From contig CAJSYZ010000012.1 of NCBI GenBank assembly GCA_910574455.1, forward strand, positions 2,349,317 through 2,413,316: 64,000 bases of DNA, given 5' to 3'. A model generated the notes under the pieces. That model had not been told where the DNA came from. It searched no databases and saw nothing but the letters and a program-made list of their open reading frames with translations. The position numbers were made by a program, and so were the translations under genes. Positions 12,089 through 22,810 of this stretch are shown here, in pieces. Numbering within the stretch: the stretch's first letter is position 1; each line of letters opens with the position of its first letter. This stretch comes from Trichaptum fuscoviolaceum (lineage: Eukaryota > Basidiomycota > Agaricomycetes > Hymenochaetales > Trichaptaceae).

Positions 12089-12946
12089 CTACTCAATATC
12101 GAGCATTGGGAAGTGATGGATTTCTGCATCCGGTAAGGCCAAGGCATCTTGATTCAAGACGGAAGCAACAGCAAACGTGCTGTGCGCGTCGATTGCCGCA
12201 TCTAATAGAGCAGATGCAAGTGAGAAGATGATCAGCCTGAGTGACAACTTGAAAAGGATAACTTACAATGGACTTGAGCAGCCGACAGCTCAACTTCGGC
12301 CCAATTGCTCCTCGTGACCGTGGCATCCTTCTCAATGTTTGCCTGCAGGAGTCTGCCTGCCATCTCCTCCAGCTTTATAAACGGTTGCGGAAACTTGAAC
12401 CAGAGACGGGGGTTCAGAAGCAGCTGGAGCCAAGTTAGCGTTCTTGGCCAGAAATCGGGGTAAACGAAGCGCGCCCAATCTGTCAAATCGACACAGGAGG
12501 TTACGGGAACGCCAAATTTATTCCTGATGCGAGTTGCATCACCTGCCAATTAGTTCAGTTATGCCAAATAATGAGAGAAGAAATGGGACTCTCATACCAG
12601 CGATTCCTGCTGACACTTTCCATACAGCTTCATCACCTAATAATTGTGTCAATCTCGCGGGAAGTTCATTAAGTAGATGAGTCCGGAGGAGGAACACATG
12701 TTGCTGAACCGCGAGTTGGATGAGGTCCACGCGATATAGCTCTGGTGAGTTACTCGCCCATTCAATGTCGAGGGCAACGAAGCGTCGTTCCGGGGCATCC
12801 GGCAAGGAAGCATAGATGACGTCTACGGCATTCTCCATCGTCGCGGTGGTCAGACATACTTCAGGAACAAGAGGTCCGAGTGTATAACTGCGAAGTTGAA
12901 GAAGAGGCGTTGGCGGAACCCCCAGGTAGTCGAGGAGATGTTGCAT
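12089..12946 (-). CDS. 3'-5' exonuclease domain protein (WRN-exonuclease type, DnaQ-like fold)
   Basis: Predicted metal-dependent 3'-5' exonuclease acting on DNA or RNA. Three exons, 12598-12946, 12267-12542 and 12089-12201, sum to 738 nt with consistent phases, giving 245 aa; this supports the start ATG at 12946 (MQHLLDYLG). Motif Exo I is FVALDIEW (D and E metal ligands, about residue 57), followed by YRVDLIQLAVQ; Exo II lies around GIAGDATRIRNKFGV...CVDLTDWA; Exo III is VHYAAIDAHSTFAV, with the Y-x3-D pair, created by splicing across the second intron. These are the DEDDy-type residues of the RNase D/WRN family. The length is about that of a stand-alone domain, with no helicase. The protein ends shortly after Exo III. 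An additional 5' exon upstream cannot be excluded. Intact by all I can see. Confidence 0.85.
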
Positions 12947-13799
12947 CTGTTTGTGAAGCTGGCAAAAAGTCAGTGCAGTGATTTTGAGAGGAAATAGAAA
13001 GTAAGCACGAATTTTTGCATCCTAGATATCCTCCTTTGTGTCCAAGGAAGTCTTCGCGCGATGCGTACTCGAAGCACAGCATGGTCAATCAATAGGAGCA
13101 TGTGTAGCCCCAACAGAATGTGATAAAAGTTCATGGCGAAGGGTTGAGTGGGTGGGTGGGTGGCGGGGAGGGGCGACACCCACTCTGAGTTCACATTTAT
13201 ACAAAGCTCTTGCACGCATTTTTCTGATGCCTTATTCTTCTGGGAAAAGAAGAGAGGAATCTATCAGTGCATTGTACTATGGCTCGGATAAACCTCAAGC
13301 TGAACTGACAGGAGATAAGAAGGATTTCTTCTAGATGACTCGATTATGAGGCTTCTTTTCATTTTATGCACAAACAAACAAGAAAGTGAGTCAGGTTAAC
13401 TCCGAAGAAGTCAGGAAGACATAGCCCACTGCACAAGAAGCTGTTCCATCAGCTCTAGAAGGCAAAGCCACGAGTAAGCCGTCATACAATCAGTCATCCC
13501 TGGACACAACTCGAAACCGGAACCATGCCGGATATGGGAAATGGGATCAATGCACCCCAATCCGCTTTGAAAGAAGTAGATTGAATGAAGGCACGTTTCT
13601 TGACCTTAGAGCTGGGGGGATTGCGCTGTCGGCCGATAATCGACTTATTCTGCATATTGAAACCGAGCGATCTCCGTTTCGGCGGCAATGGTGGTGGCAC
13701 AGAGGGTGTTTGTCGAGGAATAGGACATGACTACTTGAACGATATCTAAGATGAAGTAATACTTTTTCCCGTTTGATGCATTCGCAATTTGCGTCGTGA
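12947..13799. other. Spacer with unassigned short frames
   Basis: Short frames on the minus strand (for example 12970-13215 and 13494-13700) have no recognisable family. A G-rich run GGGTGGGTGGGTGGCGGGGAGG lies near 13149-13170. It may include the promoter of the exonuclease gene and decayed 3' sequence of the BCS1-like pseudogene. Confidence 0.4.
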
Positions 13800-14925
13800 G
13801 CTGCTTTGCCAACGTCAGGTAGACTGTTTGACGCACCTCTCATCAATGAGCTCGAGCTCAAGGTTGCGGTACTCGAGGCATCGGACGCAAATACCGACAC
13901 CGGAATTTCCGAAATCGATCCAGAGGATGGGGTGTGGTGGGGAGGCTGATCCCATCGAGCTCGCCTTCGCGTTTGGTGATCTCGGGCTTCTTGACGTCCG
14001 CGTACAGGAAGAAGTCGCAGAAGAGCGCTTGAGCCTGCCTAGGGCTTGCGCTTTTGAACTCGATCCAAACATCCATGCCACCGGGGCGCGAGAGCGCGGG
14101 GTCGAAACGCTCAAGATGGTTCGTCGCTGCGACGAGAAGAGGAAGCGGCCAACAGCAGCGGCGACACCATCAAGTGCATTAAGAAGGCCAGAAAGAGAGA
14201 GCGTGTTCACGTCGGATAGAGTGTCATATTTCTTGCTTTTCTTCTTCTTGCCAATTTCTTCATTGTCGTCATCATCGTCATCTTATCCTTGTTGTCGGAC
14301 AACAAAGAGCTCTTCTTCTTACCACCAGGAACACAGGTTGAGGACCCGTCGCGCGAAGTTGAGCGAGTGAATGCAGCATCAAGGTCCTCGAGAAGGACAA
14401 TACACGGGGCAGGCACACGGCCCATAAGCGACGACAACGCCACATCGTTCATCCAAAAGGCGGAACGTGAGATGGCGAGAATGTCGAGCATGAGCGCGCC
14501 AGCAAGGGCATGGATCAACGATGATCTGCCCAAGCCAGGGACACGATAGAGGAAATTGTCGCGACGAGAGCGGTTACCACGGTCAGCGCACCACTGATTC
14601 AGAAAGAGAGGTTAAAATTTCAGTCGATGTGTGGCACTTTATGTACATACCTTCTCTGATTGCAAGAAGTCCCTTGTGTCGGCAAGGAGCATCTCTTAAA
14701 TCCCCGCCATGAGCCATGGAATCAGCGAAATAGATATGAATTTGATGGTCGTCTGGTGAGGCAAACTGGAAGCCTTTGAGCTCCTCATCTCCTAATGACT
14801 TGTCTCTGAAAGAAGACTTGCCAGGCAAGATGGTGCGCGCTGTCGTCTCGAACTCGTAAGCGTGCTGGCATTCTAAGCGCTTCAACAACCATAGCATCAG
14901 CCAGTCATGTAGTTGTGTTCATCGG
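13800..14925 (-). pseudogene. BCS1-like mitochondrial AAA ATPase remnant
   Basis: Reading the minus strand, HDWLMLWLLKRLECQHAYEF (about 14915-14860) matches the BCS1 N-terminal domain of the fungal BCS1-like family. After an intron comes WCADRGNRSRRDNFLYRVPGLGRSSLIHALAG (14595-14490), the P-loop. Its Walker A lysine is replaced: PGLGRSS instead of PGSGKSS. The Walker B part ARCIVLLEDLDAAFTRSTS is recognisable (as APCIVLLEDLDAAF), then NTLSLSGLLNALDGVAAA. The sensor segment ATNHLERFDPALSRPGGMDVWIEFK continues in a different frame (shift near 14115), and the remainder, ALFCDFF onward, shifts again. BCS1 proper helps assemble respiratory complex III; fungal genomes carry many paralogues. The lost lysine and frameshifts make this a dead copy. 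Confidence 0.8.
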
Positions 14926-15855
14926 GTCATGAGCTATTGTTGCAATAGCGGATAACTACTAGGGCTACTTACCAGTCCCCACAACAATGAAAGTGTCTCC
15001 GGAAGTCTCTAGTTTCCAACCTGACCATGGCTGTCAGTGGTGGTAGCGGACGACGGAGGGCCTGTGATGCCAGTGTCAGACCCCACGTGGGAAGTCATCA
15101 TGTCGATGCTGGGTACTACTAGTAGCAGGAGTGCAATGGCAATGGTGGTGGTGCTGTCTGGCGGTGTTCCAGAATTGCACCATCTTGCGTGCGCTGTAAA
15201 CGGTGTGAGCTAGGATTCTGTATCAAATGGTATGTAAATAACGTGAAGTAAAAGGATTGAGAAGGAGAATAAACTCACCAGCCTTGAACTCCTGTGCCAT
15301 GCTCGTGCAGACCTCTGTCTCCCATTCCGCCCAGATCTGTTACGACATAATTTAGTACAAAGTGCAGGAGAGCAGCGCATGGAAGATGTCATATGTGAAG
15401 GAGACAGCGCCAAGGTTGAAGAAAATGACAAGCCTCAAGGTAGTGCAAGAGGATGAGATGAGAGAGTTTGTGCGCATGGTGGGGGAGTTGAGGAAGGGGC
15501 TCAGTCTGGGAAAAGGCGAGCGGCGATGTCCACGTCGGGCTCTTGCTGACTCGGAGTCGGGAAAACAATACTACCAAGTTGCGTGTCTGTCTTTGAATCA
15601 AGGTTGGTCGCAAAGCCCATTTGATCCAGCTCCTCCGTCGTCTGCCAGAAGGCAATAGCATAACTTGAAGTCAAGCCGTCCAGTTCCCTCTGACCTAGAA
15701 CGTCCCGAGAATAACAACCGGTCATTCCATTAAAATTATTATACCTAATAGTTGTCGAGCAGAGCAGTTGTAGTAGTAGCCGGACCGACCTTCGCCCCTC
15801 AGGCTTAGTTTACTAGTACTAGTAGTTTCCGACTTCAAGCTGACCTCCGAGTCGG
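14926..15855. other. Possible decayed 5' exons, then palindrome words
   Basis: Minus-strand stretches such as IWAEWETEVCTSMAQEFKA (about 15345-15285), followed by a plausible GTGAG donor, look coding but I recognise no family; they may be 5' exons of the BCS1-like remnant or of a lost gene. From about 15740 the spacer becomes rich in ACTAGTAGT, CTTCAAG and CCGAGTCGG words. These continue at 20207 on the other side of the LTR element. Confidence 0.35.
15851..15855. repeat. 5-bp target-site duplication GTCGG (left)
   Basis: Identical GTCGG at 20207-20211 directly beyond the other LTR. Confidence 0.9.
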
Positions 15856-16638
15856 TGTCAGGCTTGGACCCGATGCATGCCTTGTGGTGTCTTGTCTATC
15901 GTAAACAAATGAGATCATGCCTATCGAGACATGATGTCCTGCGAGATCGAATCTAAGAGCAAAGCAAAGAGAACAGAGACAAGAAACGAATATAACCAGG
16001 ATCCGGGGCTTCCGGCATCCGACAAAGGTGACCGACGACGAGGGGACTTCGGGGTGCTCCCGCGCAAGGCTCGAGACGTCCGGGTCAAACACAAAAGAGA
16101 GTCTAGAGCACTAGACAACAAGCAAGCTAGATTTGGAGACAAGACAAAGGCATGGTGGATCTCGAAAGCCTGGCCACTAGCTAGGCCCAAAGACTTATGA
16201 TATTCGAGTCAAGGTATCTATGTACAAATGCTATGGATTTATATAGAGAAAGGACAGAGATACCGGGATTCCGGAAGCGTGGGAAAATCGGGGATGCGGG
16301 CAATGCGGTAGACAATGAGGCCTTGCACATGTAGAGCTAAGGCAGGAAATGTAAAGGAATAACAAAGGAGTGACAGAACATGTGTAGAACATTGGAAAAT
16401 CGGAGTAATGAAGGAGGAATGAGGAAAACAGGTGGGGAACATGAGGAAAGACAAGAGGATGAGAGGAAAGAGACTTTGGGAAAGTCCATAAGGTAAGAAC
16501 CCGGGATGAATCCCGAAAGGGAGAGATCCCGAAGGGAATGCCCCGGGATATTTCCCGAGGGCAAGATATCCCGGCGGGATTCGGGGAAATCCCCGGGATG
16601 CGCCCCAAAGGGGAAGAGGGATATGTCACATCGTGACA
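15856..16638 (-). repeat. LTR of non-autonomous element (3' LTR by orientation)
   Basis: 783 bp, TGTCAGG...CGTGACA on the plus strand. The part at 16497-16610 is dense in CCCGGGAT, TCCCGAAAGGGA and TCCCGGCGGGAT palindromes. The 243-aa minus-strand frame at 16231-16962 crosses the LTR border and is not credible as a gene. Confidence 0.9.
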
Positions 16639-16655
16639 GTTGCCCCCCCTTAACG
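16639..16655 (-). other. Polypurine tract
   Basis: Minus strand: a run of seven G in TTAAGGGGGGGCAAC, immediately 5' of the LTR, where plus-strand DNA synthesis would be primed. Confidence 0.65.
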
Positions 16656-16999
16656 GCCGAGCCCCGTCGAGGCCAAGGTCCCGTTTGCGCATGTGCAAAG
16701 ACAACGGGAGTATAGCGTTGTGGACCAATGTTGTGATGAGGGAAGATATGTCGGATGTTCCCCAACATATGACGGAGCTGGTTGTTGTCCAAGAGGAAAG
16801 GCCATAGATACCATGGAAAGGGTGTGTTTTCTTAGATTGCGCAATTCTGCTATGCGCAAGCAAATATCCTCCGTGGATAAACGATATGGGCAAGTCAAAG
16901 GAAGAGCCAGAGTGAGCAACAACAGTTGAAAGTGCAGCCCGAATGGGGTGTACAGGCGGCAAGCTATCAAATGTTGCTGCTAACCCGGCTGTTTCGAAG

Positions 17000-17320
17000 T
17001 TGTTGCCAGCGATCGACGAGTTTTGCGCCGATTCGAGTGAACATTGGGCGATAGGGAAGCCCCCGAGAAGATGAAGACGAAGGTGCCCTTAGTTTTGTGA
17101 AGGCTTGAATCAAGCCCGAGTTATGGTTCAGGGTTTCGACAGCAGTGGCCCGGTAATGACATGAATGTTGTCCCGAAGATGTTGCCGGCGATTGATGAGT
17201 TTTGCGTCGATTCAGGCGGGAGTTGGGCGATAGGAAAGCCCTGAAGCAGACGCAGATGGGGGTGGTTTTGATTTTGTGAAGGCGCGAATCGATCCCAAGT
17301 TATGGGCGATGTTTTCGGCC
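17000..17320. repeat. Two-unit tandem repeat in the LTR element interior
   Basis: A unit of about 175-180 bp is present twice: GTTGCCAGCGATCGACGAGT... at about 17002 and GTTGCCGGCGATTGATGAGT... at about 17183, sharing GGGCGATAGG(G/A)AAGCCC and TTTTGTGAAGGC. About 80% identity by eye. Confidence 0.65.
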
Positions 17321-18194
17321 AAAAGGGGGAAGGTGTGGTGGTGGTGATGTCGAACCAACAAGACCGCCGTGAGCTCAAAACTCCGCGGATCGGTGCGATT
17401 GTTGCACGTATGGAAAGGGTGCGTCGAGCAGAAGAGAATGGTGGTATGCGCGCAGAAATCGGCCCAGTAGTTGCTTCGCAATCGTCGAAGAGAGGCGAAA
17501 ATGTATGGTGAGGGTGAGGTCTGGCACTGATAACAGTCTGAAAGCCCCAAATCGTCTCCAACACATTCGAAACTTCGTGAGGTGTGTGTCCTAGTGTAGA
17601 ACAACGTGTGTACGCAAGGAGATTGGGAACGAATCGATGGATGTTGAGGAATGAGGGGGTGACTCAATGCCAAGATGGTGAGCACTAAAAGTGATGTAGA
17701 GCGACAAGTACTGCACCGATAGCCCTGAAACTTCGCCCAACCAATCTACGCAGTCCCAACAACATATCCTCCAAGATTTATCGAAATCCGATCAGTGGAT
17801 GTATCGGAAAAGCGTCAGGAAGTGTGGGGTCCTGTATGACACTGGGTGCAACTTCATCCAGCAGTGCCATGCTGGGCTCAACACATGTTGATGAGATTTT
17901 CGACCTTGAATTCCCGTAAGCGGTCACAGGTGTGTATAGGCATCACTCCCGCGGTGGTTGCACAAGTTGGGATAGAAAGCGATCCCAAAGACGAGCCATA
18001 TTGTTGTAGGAGATGGATGAGTAGTGTTGGTGAGATAACGGGCAGTTATAGTCGAGTGTGATGCGCAGACGTGCAAGGCATCACCAAGCTGGCGGCCGCA
18101 TTCTGTCTTGCAGTCAACCGCGCGGGAAAGGGAAAAGTGAGAGCGAACAGCGTGTTGTACGCCTTCTGGGGGGTCCGTAAGGTAAAGGCGGCCG

Positions 18195-18535
18195 ATGGCA
18201 ATAGAGATTGTTTGCTCCATTCGTCCGTCGGTGTGAGGTCCGCGGCGCGCGCGCCGTCAGTCGCAAGCGCAGACGCTCTGAAGACAATACATGGTGGCCG
18301 GACGATGTGGATGAGGTCGAGGTAGGCGACACCAGTCGTGGCCGTCGATTGTTTGCTCCAATCGTCCGTGCGACGTGTCAGGACGACGAGAACGACGAGA
18401 ATGGGGCTTGCACCCGTCGATCGCAAGCGCAGACGCTTTGATGGCAATACATGACCGAGCCAAGCGTGGCTGAGGCGAAGGAGACGACCCGCCGCAGATT
18501 GTTTGCTCCAGTCGTCCGTGCGGGCCAGCAGGGAT
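18195..18535. repeat. Three-unit tandem repeat in the LTR element interior
   Basis: GATTGTTTGCTCCA(A/T/G)TCGTCCG recurs at about 18207, 18347 and 18497, and CGCAAGCGCAGACGCT at 18262 and 18422, so the period is about 140-160 bp. Confidence 0.7.
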
Positions 18536-19423
18536 AGCAATACCGCCACAGGCATTGCTCGAGTCGGCGAACTTCAACCAGGAGACGGCGGCAACCAGAG
18601 TAAGTCGCGAGAATGATCTTCGGGATGTCAAGTGTGAGAGATAGGGGTTTACTATCTCCCCTCTTATCCGGGGCCTTCAAGAAGTGGCGAAGGCGCAGAT
18701 GTTGATGGGATGCGTGCGCAAGCACGCAGGTCGGAAAGCCAGAGGTGGGCAATCGACTCTGCGTTGACAGATGATTCTGCGACAGACAAGGACGACTCGC
18801 GAAGAGCGGTCCTGTCATTGCCAAAGGTCACATACAGCCCGGAGGCTGTTGATTCCAATGCGTCTGTCCTCGACGAGAATGCAACATTGTCAATTCTTGA
18901 CCTGGATATCAAGTAGTTCTTCCAATCCTCGGAAACCATTTCCAGCAGTACCCGGAGTCCAATAGGAATGATTCGAGCGAATTGTGCGGATTGTTGATAC
19001 GGAGGACATGGATTTTGAGGTGGGAGTTGTCAAGAGTGCCAGTGTGGGGTTGTCGTCTTGCGAGTGTTGCGGGGCGGGAAATACTGAGAATCACGGGGGG
19101 AAAAGTTCAGAAGTTAAAAGAGGAGGGGTTAGAGGAGGTTTTCAGACGTTTTTGTGGTGGGTTAAAAGGGAGGAAAAGGGAGATCTTGAAATCGGTGGTG
19201 GGGGAGTGAGGAGAAAGAGATGGCCGGATTTGGAATGGGGTGAAAGCGCATATGCGCTACATGAAATGAACTGCGCGCATTCACGCAGGAGCTTCGAGAT
19301 TAGAATAAGGGATTAATAGTGAAGATTAATGTGAAGATAAAGTAAAGAAATAAACCATCTAGAAGGTATGCCCCCCGCGGGGAGTCAGCAATTCGAACTC
19401 GCAGTAGGAGGACTCGAATATAC

Positions 19424-20206
19424 TGTCAGGCTTGGACCCGATGCATGCCTTGTGGTGTCTTGTCTATCGTAAACAAATGAGATCATGCCTATCGAGACAT
19501 GATGTCCTGCGAGATCGAATCTAAGAGCAAAGCAAAGAGAACAGAGACAAGAAACGAATATAACCAGGATCCGGGGCTTCCGGCATCCGACAAAGGTGAC
19601 CGACGACGAGGGGACTTCGGGGTGCTCCCGCGCAAGGCTCGAGACGTCCGGGTCAAACACAAAAGAGAGTCTAGAGCACTAGACAACAAGCAAGCTAGAT
19701 TTGGAGACAAGACAAAGGCATGGTGGATCTCGAAAGCCTGGCCACTAGCTAGGCCCAAAGACTTATGATATTCGAGTCAAGGTATCTATGTACAAATGCT
19801 ATGGATTTATATAGAGAAAGGACAGAGATACCGGGATTCCGGAAGCGTGGGAAAATCGGGGATGCGGGCAATGCGGTAGACAATGAGGCCTTGCACATGT
19901 AGAGCTAAGGCAGGAAATGTAAAGGAATAACAAAGGAGTGACAGAACATGTGTAGAACATTGGAAAATCGGAGTAATGAAGGAGGAATGAGGAAAACAGG
20001 TGGGGAACATGAGGAAAGACAAGAGGATGAGAGGAAAGAGACTTTGGGAAAGTCCATAAGGTAAGAACCCGGGATGAATCCCGAAAGGGAGAGATCCCGA
20101 AGGGAATGCCCCGGGATATTTCCCGAGGGCAAGATATCCCGGCGGGATTCGGGGAAATCCCCGGGATGCGCCCCAAAGGGGAAGAGGGATATGTCACATC
20201 GTGACA
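19424..20206 (-). repeat. LTR of non-autonomous element (5' LTR by orientation)
   Basis: Second 783-bp copy, apparently identical to 15856-16638. The sequence just inside it (minus strand, GTATATTCGAGTCCTCC...) is not a usual TGG-starting primer-binding site but has tRNA-like TTCGA words. Confidence 0.9.
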
Positions 20207-20628
20207 GTCGGAAGAACTTCCGAGTCAGAGCCTGAGACCGAGTCCGAGTCGTGGGACTTCAAGTTCAGCTCAAAAGTTCAAGTTGCCGAACAATGACCCG
20301 TAACGATGTTCGGTCTTCAGGTTGGTAGACCCGGATTCGAGCCAGTCGTGAATTTATCGGGCAGTAATTAGAGCATCACTGGTGCCAGTGAGTCCAAGTC
20401 CGACTCGGAATAGTTAGTAAACAATTCATATCGTTTTTTATTTACATACAGAATACAACAACTTGAATACCGATGCACAGAAAACACAAGTATAAGGTCG
20501 ACGAACACAGAACAGGAGACAAACATACAAAGACACAACTTGAATACTAGTGGTATGCACTGGTATGAGGTAATGCTACGAAAAGAAAACAGTTAGAAAT
20601 AGTTTGAGTACAAGCCTGAGTCCTCAGG
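20207..20628. other. Spacer rich in palindrome words
   Basis: Starts with the right GTCGG duplication. Contains GAACTTCCGAGTCAGAGCCTGAG, CCGAGTCCGAGTC and CTTCAAGTTCAG-type words. The tail is AT-rich, perhaps 3' untranslated sequence of the protease-like gene. Confidence 0.5.
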
Positions 20629-21985
20629 CTACTTCGTCTGACTCCGAGTCTGCGGTCTAAGTGAATTAAAAGGTCCCAATGCTGCTCGTTCCCGCTCAAC
20701 CTTGTGGTGCTCCTCATTAAACCACGCTTTCCATGTACTCGAGCCCTTGTTAGCCCTAGTTACCTTAATCTGTGGATGATATTCCGCAAGTTCCGACATC
20801 ACTGCATCATCCTCTTGTGATTCGAATCCGAAATAAATATCACCGTAACCAAAGCCTGAGGTGCGCATCTCCGACAATTGTTGCCAAATAGGGACTCCGT
20901 AAGTGAACCCATCGTGTTGCCATTCGGTCGAAGTCGTAACAAAGGTGATTGTACCAAGTGCGTTGGCATCCTGGTCGATGACCAAGCTTCCGGAATCACC
21001 TTGGTCTCCAAATATACGGCTAGGACCACCGAAGTGCTTGCCGGGTGGAAATTGCAGGACCGCCTGCCAGCAACTCTCGACGCCCTTTACACCTTCTTTG
21101 ATTCCACAGGTTTTGCGACGTTTGCCTTCACCGGAGACTGTGACATCATATTCTAGTGTAAGATCAACCCAGTAGGAAGTGAGATTGTTATAAACGCCCA
21201 CTGTGTGGCCAGTTGTCCAACCAAACTTATATACCCGTCTTGTTTCAAGCTTCGAGGATACGACCTTTGTGCCATCATTCGCTAGTGCTCTATGGAGCTG
21301 CTTATCTGTAATCGCTTGTTTGTCCGTTTCTTCTTGATAAAGACGGCTGTAGATGTCGCGCGGTTTCGTGAAATCTTTGATATGCACCAGACCATCATGT
21401 ACTTGAGTGCCTTCCTTCCATCCCATGAACTCCAGAATGTCGTCGAAAGCAGCTGAACCACACATGCTCTTTGGTTCATACCTTCTCAAGTCTGCATAAT
21501 TCCAAAATTGCCCCTTCCCATGCTGCTTGCAGAGAGTAGTCATGTCAGATGGGAGACGGTCGTCACAAATCCTGATCAACGCCCAGTCCGATGCATAGGG
21601 GTGCTTGTTAGTCCGTGTGAGTGTTTGTTGGCATCCGAGGGGTTCTACGAGGCACTATTGATCCGCTCAGACTCTGATTCTCTGCCACGAGTAGAAGTAG
21701 TCAACAAAGCAGGACTACCGGCGAAGGAGAAAGTAGGACTCACCTGGCCATATGCCATCGATGACACCTTCTAGTCTCTGCCTTGCAGATCGAATACTAT
21801 TTTCCTCGTTGGATGGGCGAAAGCCCGTGATCTGCCGAGACAATTCTATCAAATCAAAGCCTTCCCTTGGCGAAGCTGGATATCACCTCATTAATCATTG
21901 CTGCCGGTATAGGAGAACGTAGTAGAAAGCTGTAGGACTCACGCGGAATCGGATTTCTACGTGATGGCTTGGATGATGCCAGCAT
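20629..21985 (-). CDS. Trypsin-fold (PA clan) peptidase-like protein
   Basis: Three exons, 21943-21985, 21744-21875 and 20629-21644, give 1191 nt in phase and a 396-aa protein starting MLASSKPSRRNPIP. The C-terminal half carries GDQGDSGSLVIDQDANALG (about residues 270-288), matching the nucleophile motif GDSGS of chymotrypsin-like serine peptidases. Upstream is KFGWTTGHTVGVYN, which recalls the GRTTGLTVG strand in fungal relatives. The segment DWALIRICDD resembles the strand with the catalytic Asp (DFALIEV). I could not find a clear catalytic histidine motif (TAxH) before it, so the enzyme may be inactive or the His may lie in an unusual context. No signal peptide is evident. The tail is charged (KVERERAALG...). 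Its spacer on both sides is rich in palindrome words. Specific role unknown. Confidence 0.6.
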
Positions 21986-22810
21986 GATGCTGATTCAAGT
22001 TGAAGTCGTTGCTGTTGTGCTTTCGAGTTCAAGATGAATAGGTAGTACTATTGGGACGAAATGGGAAAGAATGCAGTGGGAAAGACGTCACTGGCACGGT
22101 TCTGCAGTGGCTGCCACTGGCAGTGAGTGGCGTGAGCCTGAGAAGTCTGGCTTCAAGTTCAGATTCAAGTTCCGCATTTAGTAGCCTGACTACCCCATGC
22201 CCACTGCCAGTGGCATCGACGTATCGTGTCTTTGTCTACTATACTCTGTAGTACTGTACTCTAGTAGTACTCAAGGTTGTTCTTTTCAACAGCTTGAAGC
22301 CCTCTCACCTTAAAGTCGAAGTCCCTGCCACCTAAATTTTAGTTCAGAGGCTGCCACTGGCGGTACTCAGGCTGGCGGTGAGTCAACCAGTCTCCTAGTT
22401 TAACTTCATCCGCTGACTGAGATCTTCAAACTTCAAGTTGTAGCCTGAGTAGTACTATCTACTACTACTAGTATATTGGCAACTTGATCTCTAAATTTGA
22501 ACCGAAGTTCAAGATACTACTATTCGGTTCCGACGACTCGGAGTCGGACTCGGAGTTGGTAGGCTCACAGCTACTATACTATTGCACCAGTTTTAACTCC
22601 ATTTTGAAGCTGTTGGAGAAAGCGAAACAACCTCCTATCAGGCTTCAAGTCACAGTTTTGTTCAAAATATCCAAAATGTCCAGTGAGCCTGAGTTTGAGT
22701 TGAACGCCCTTGTTGGTTCTGACAATAACTAAATTGTAGATCGTAAAAGGAGTCGGAATGATGAATATTATCCCACCACGCCAGTGACGCTTGGGTCTCA
22801 CACAATTAAC
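21986..22810. repeat. Intergenic cluster of short palindrome words
   Basis: Between divergent genes. Dense in CCACTGGCAGTGAGTG (about 22115), TTCAAGTTCAGATTCAAGTT, CTACTACTACTAGTA (about 22458) and GACTCGGAGTCGGACTCGGAGT (22535-22556). No convincing gene. It must include the promoters of the protease-like gene and gene A. Confidence 0.6.

Larger units (their letters stand above)
15856..20206 (-). mobile_element. Non-autonomous LTR retrotransposon (LARD-like), complete
   Basis: Two 783-bp direct repeats (15856-16638 and 19424-20206) each begin TGTCAGG and end GTGACA, i.e. TG..CA, and are flanked by the 5-bp duplication GTCGG: the signature of retroviral-type integration. Next to the left LTR the minus strand reads TTAAGGGGGGGCAAC, a polypurine tract, so I place the element on the minus strand. 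The 2.8-kb interior has no gag, protease, reverse transcriptase or integrase; its open frames (up to 169 aa) have biased, repeat-derived composition. It must rely on proteins from another element. The LTRs appear identical by eye, so insertion is recent. Confidence 0.9.

Noticed and set aside
16231..16962. 243-aa minus-strand open frame across the LTR
   Set aside because: It spans LTR and interior, consists of Ser/Pro-rich translation of CCCGGGAT palindromes, and overlaps other equally long frames; its LTR part is duplicated with the second LTR.
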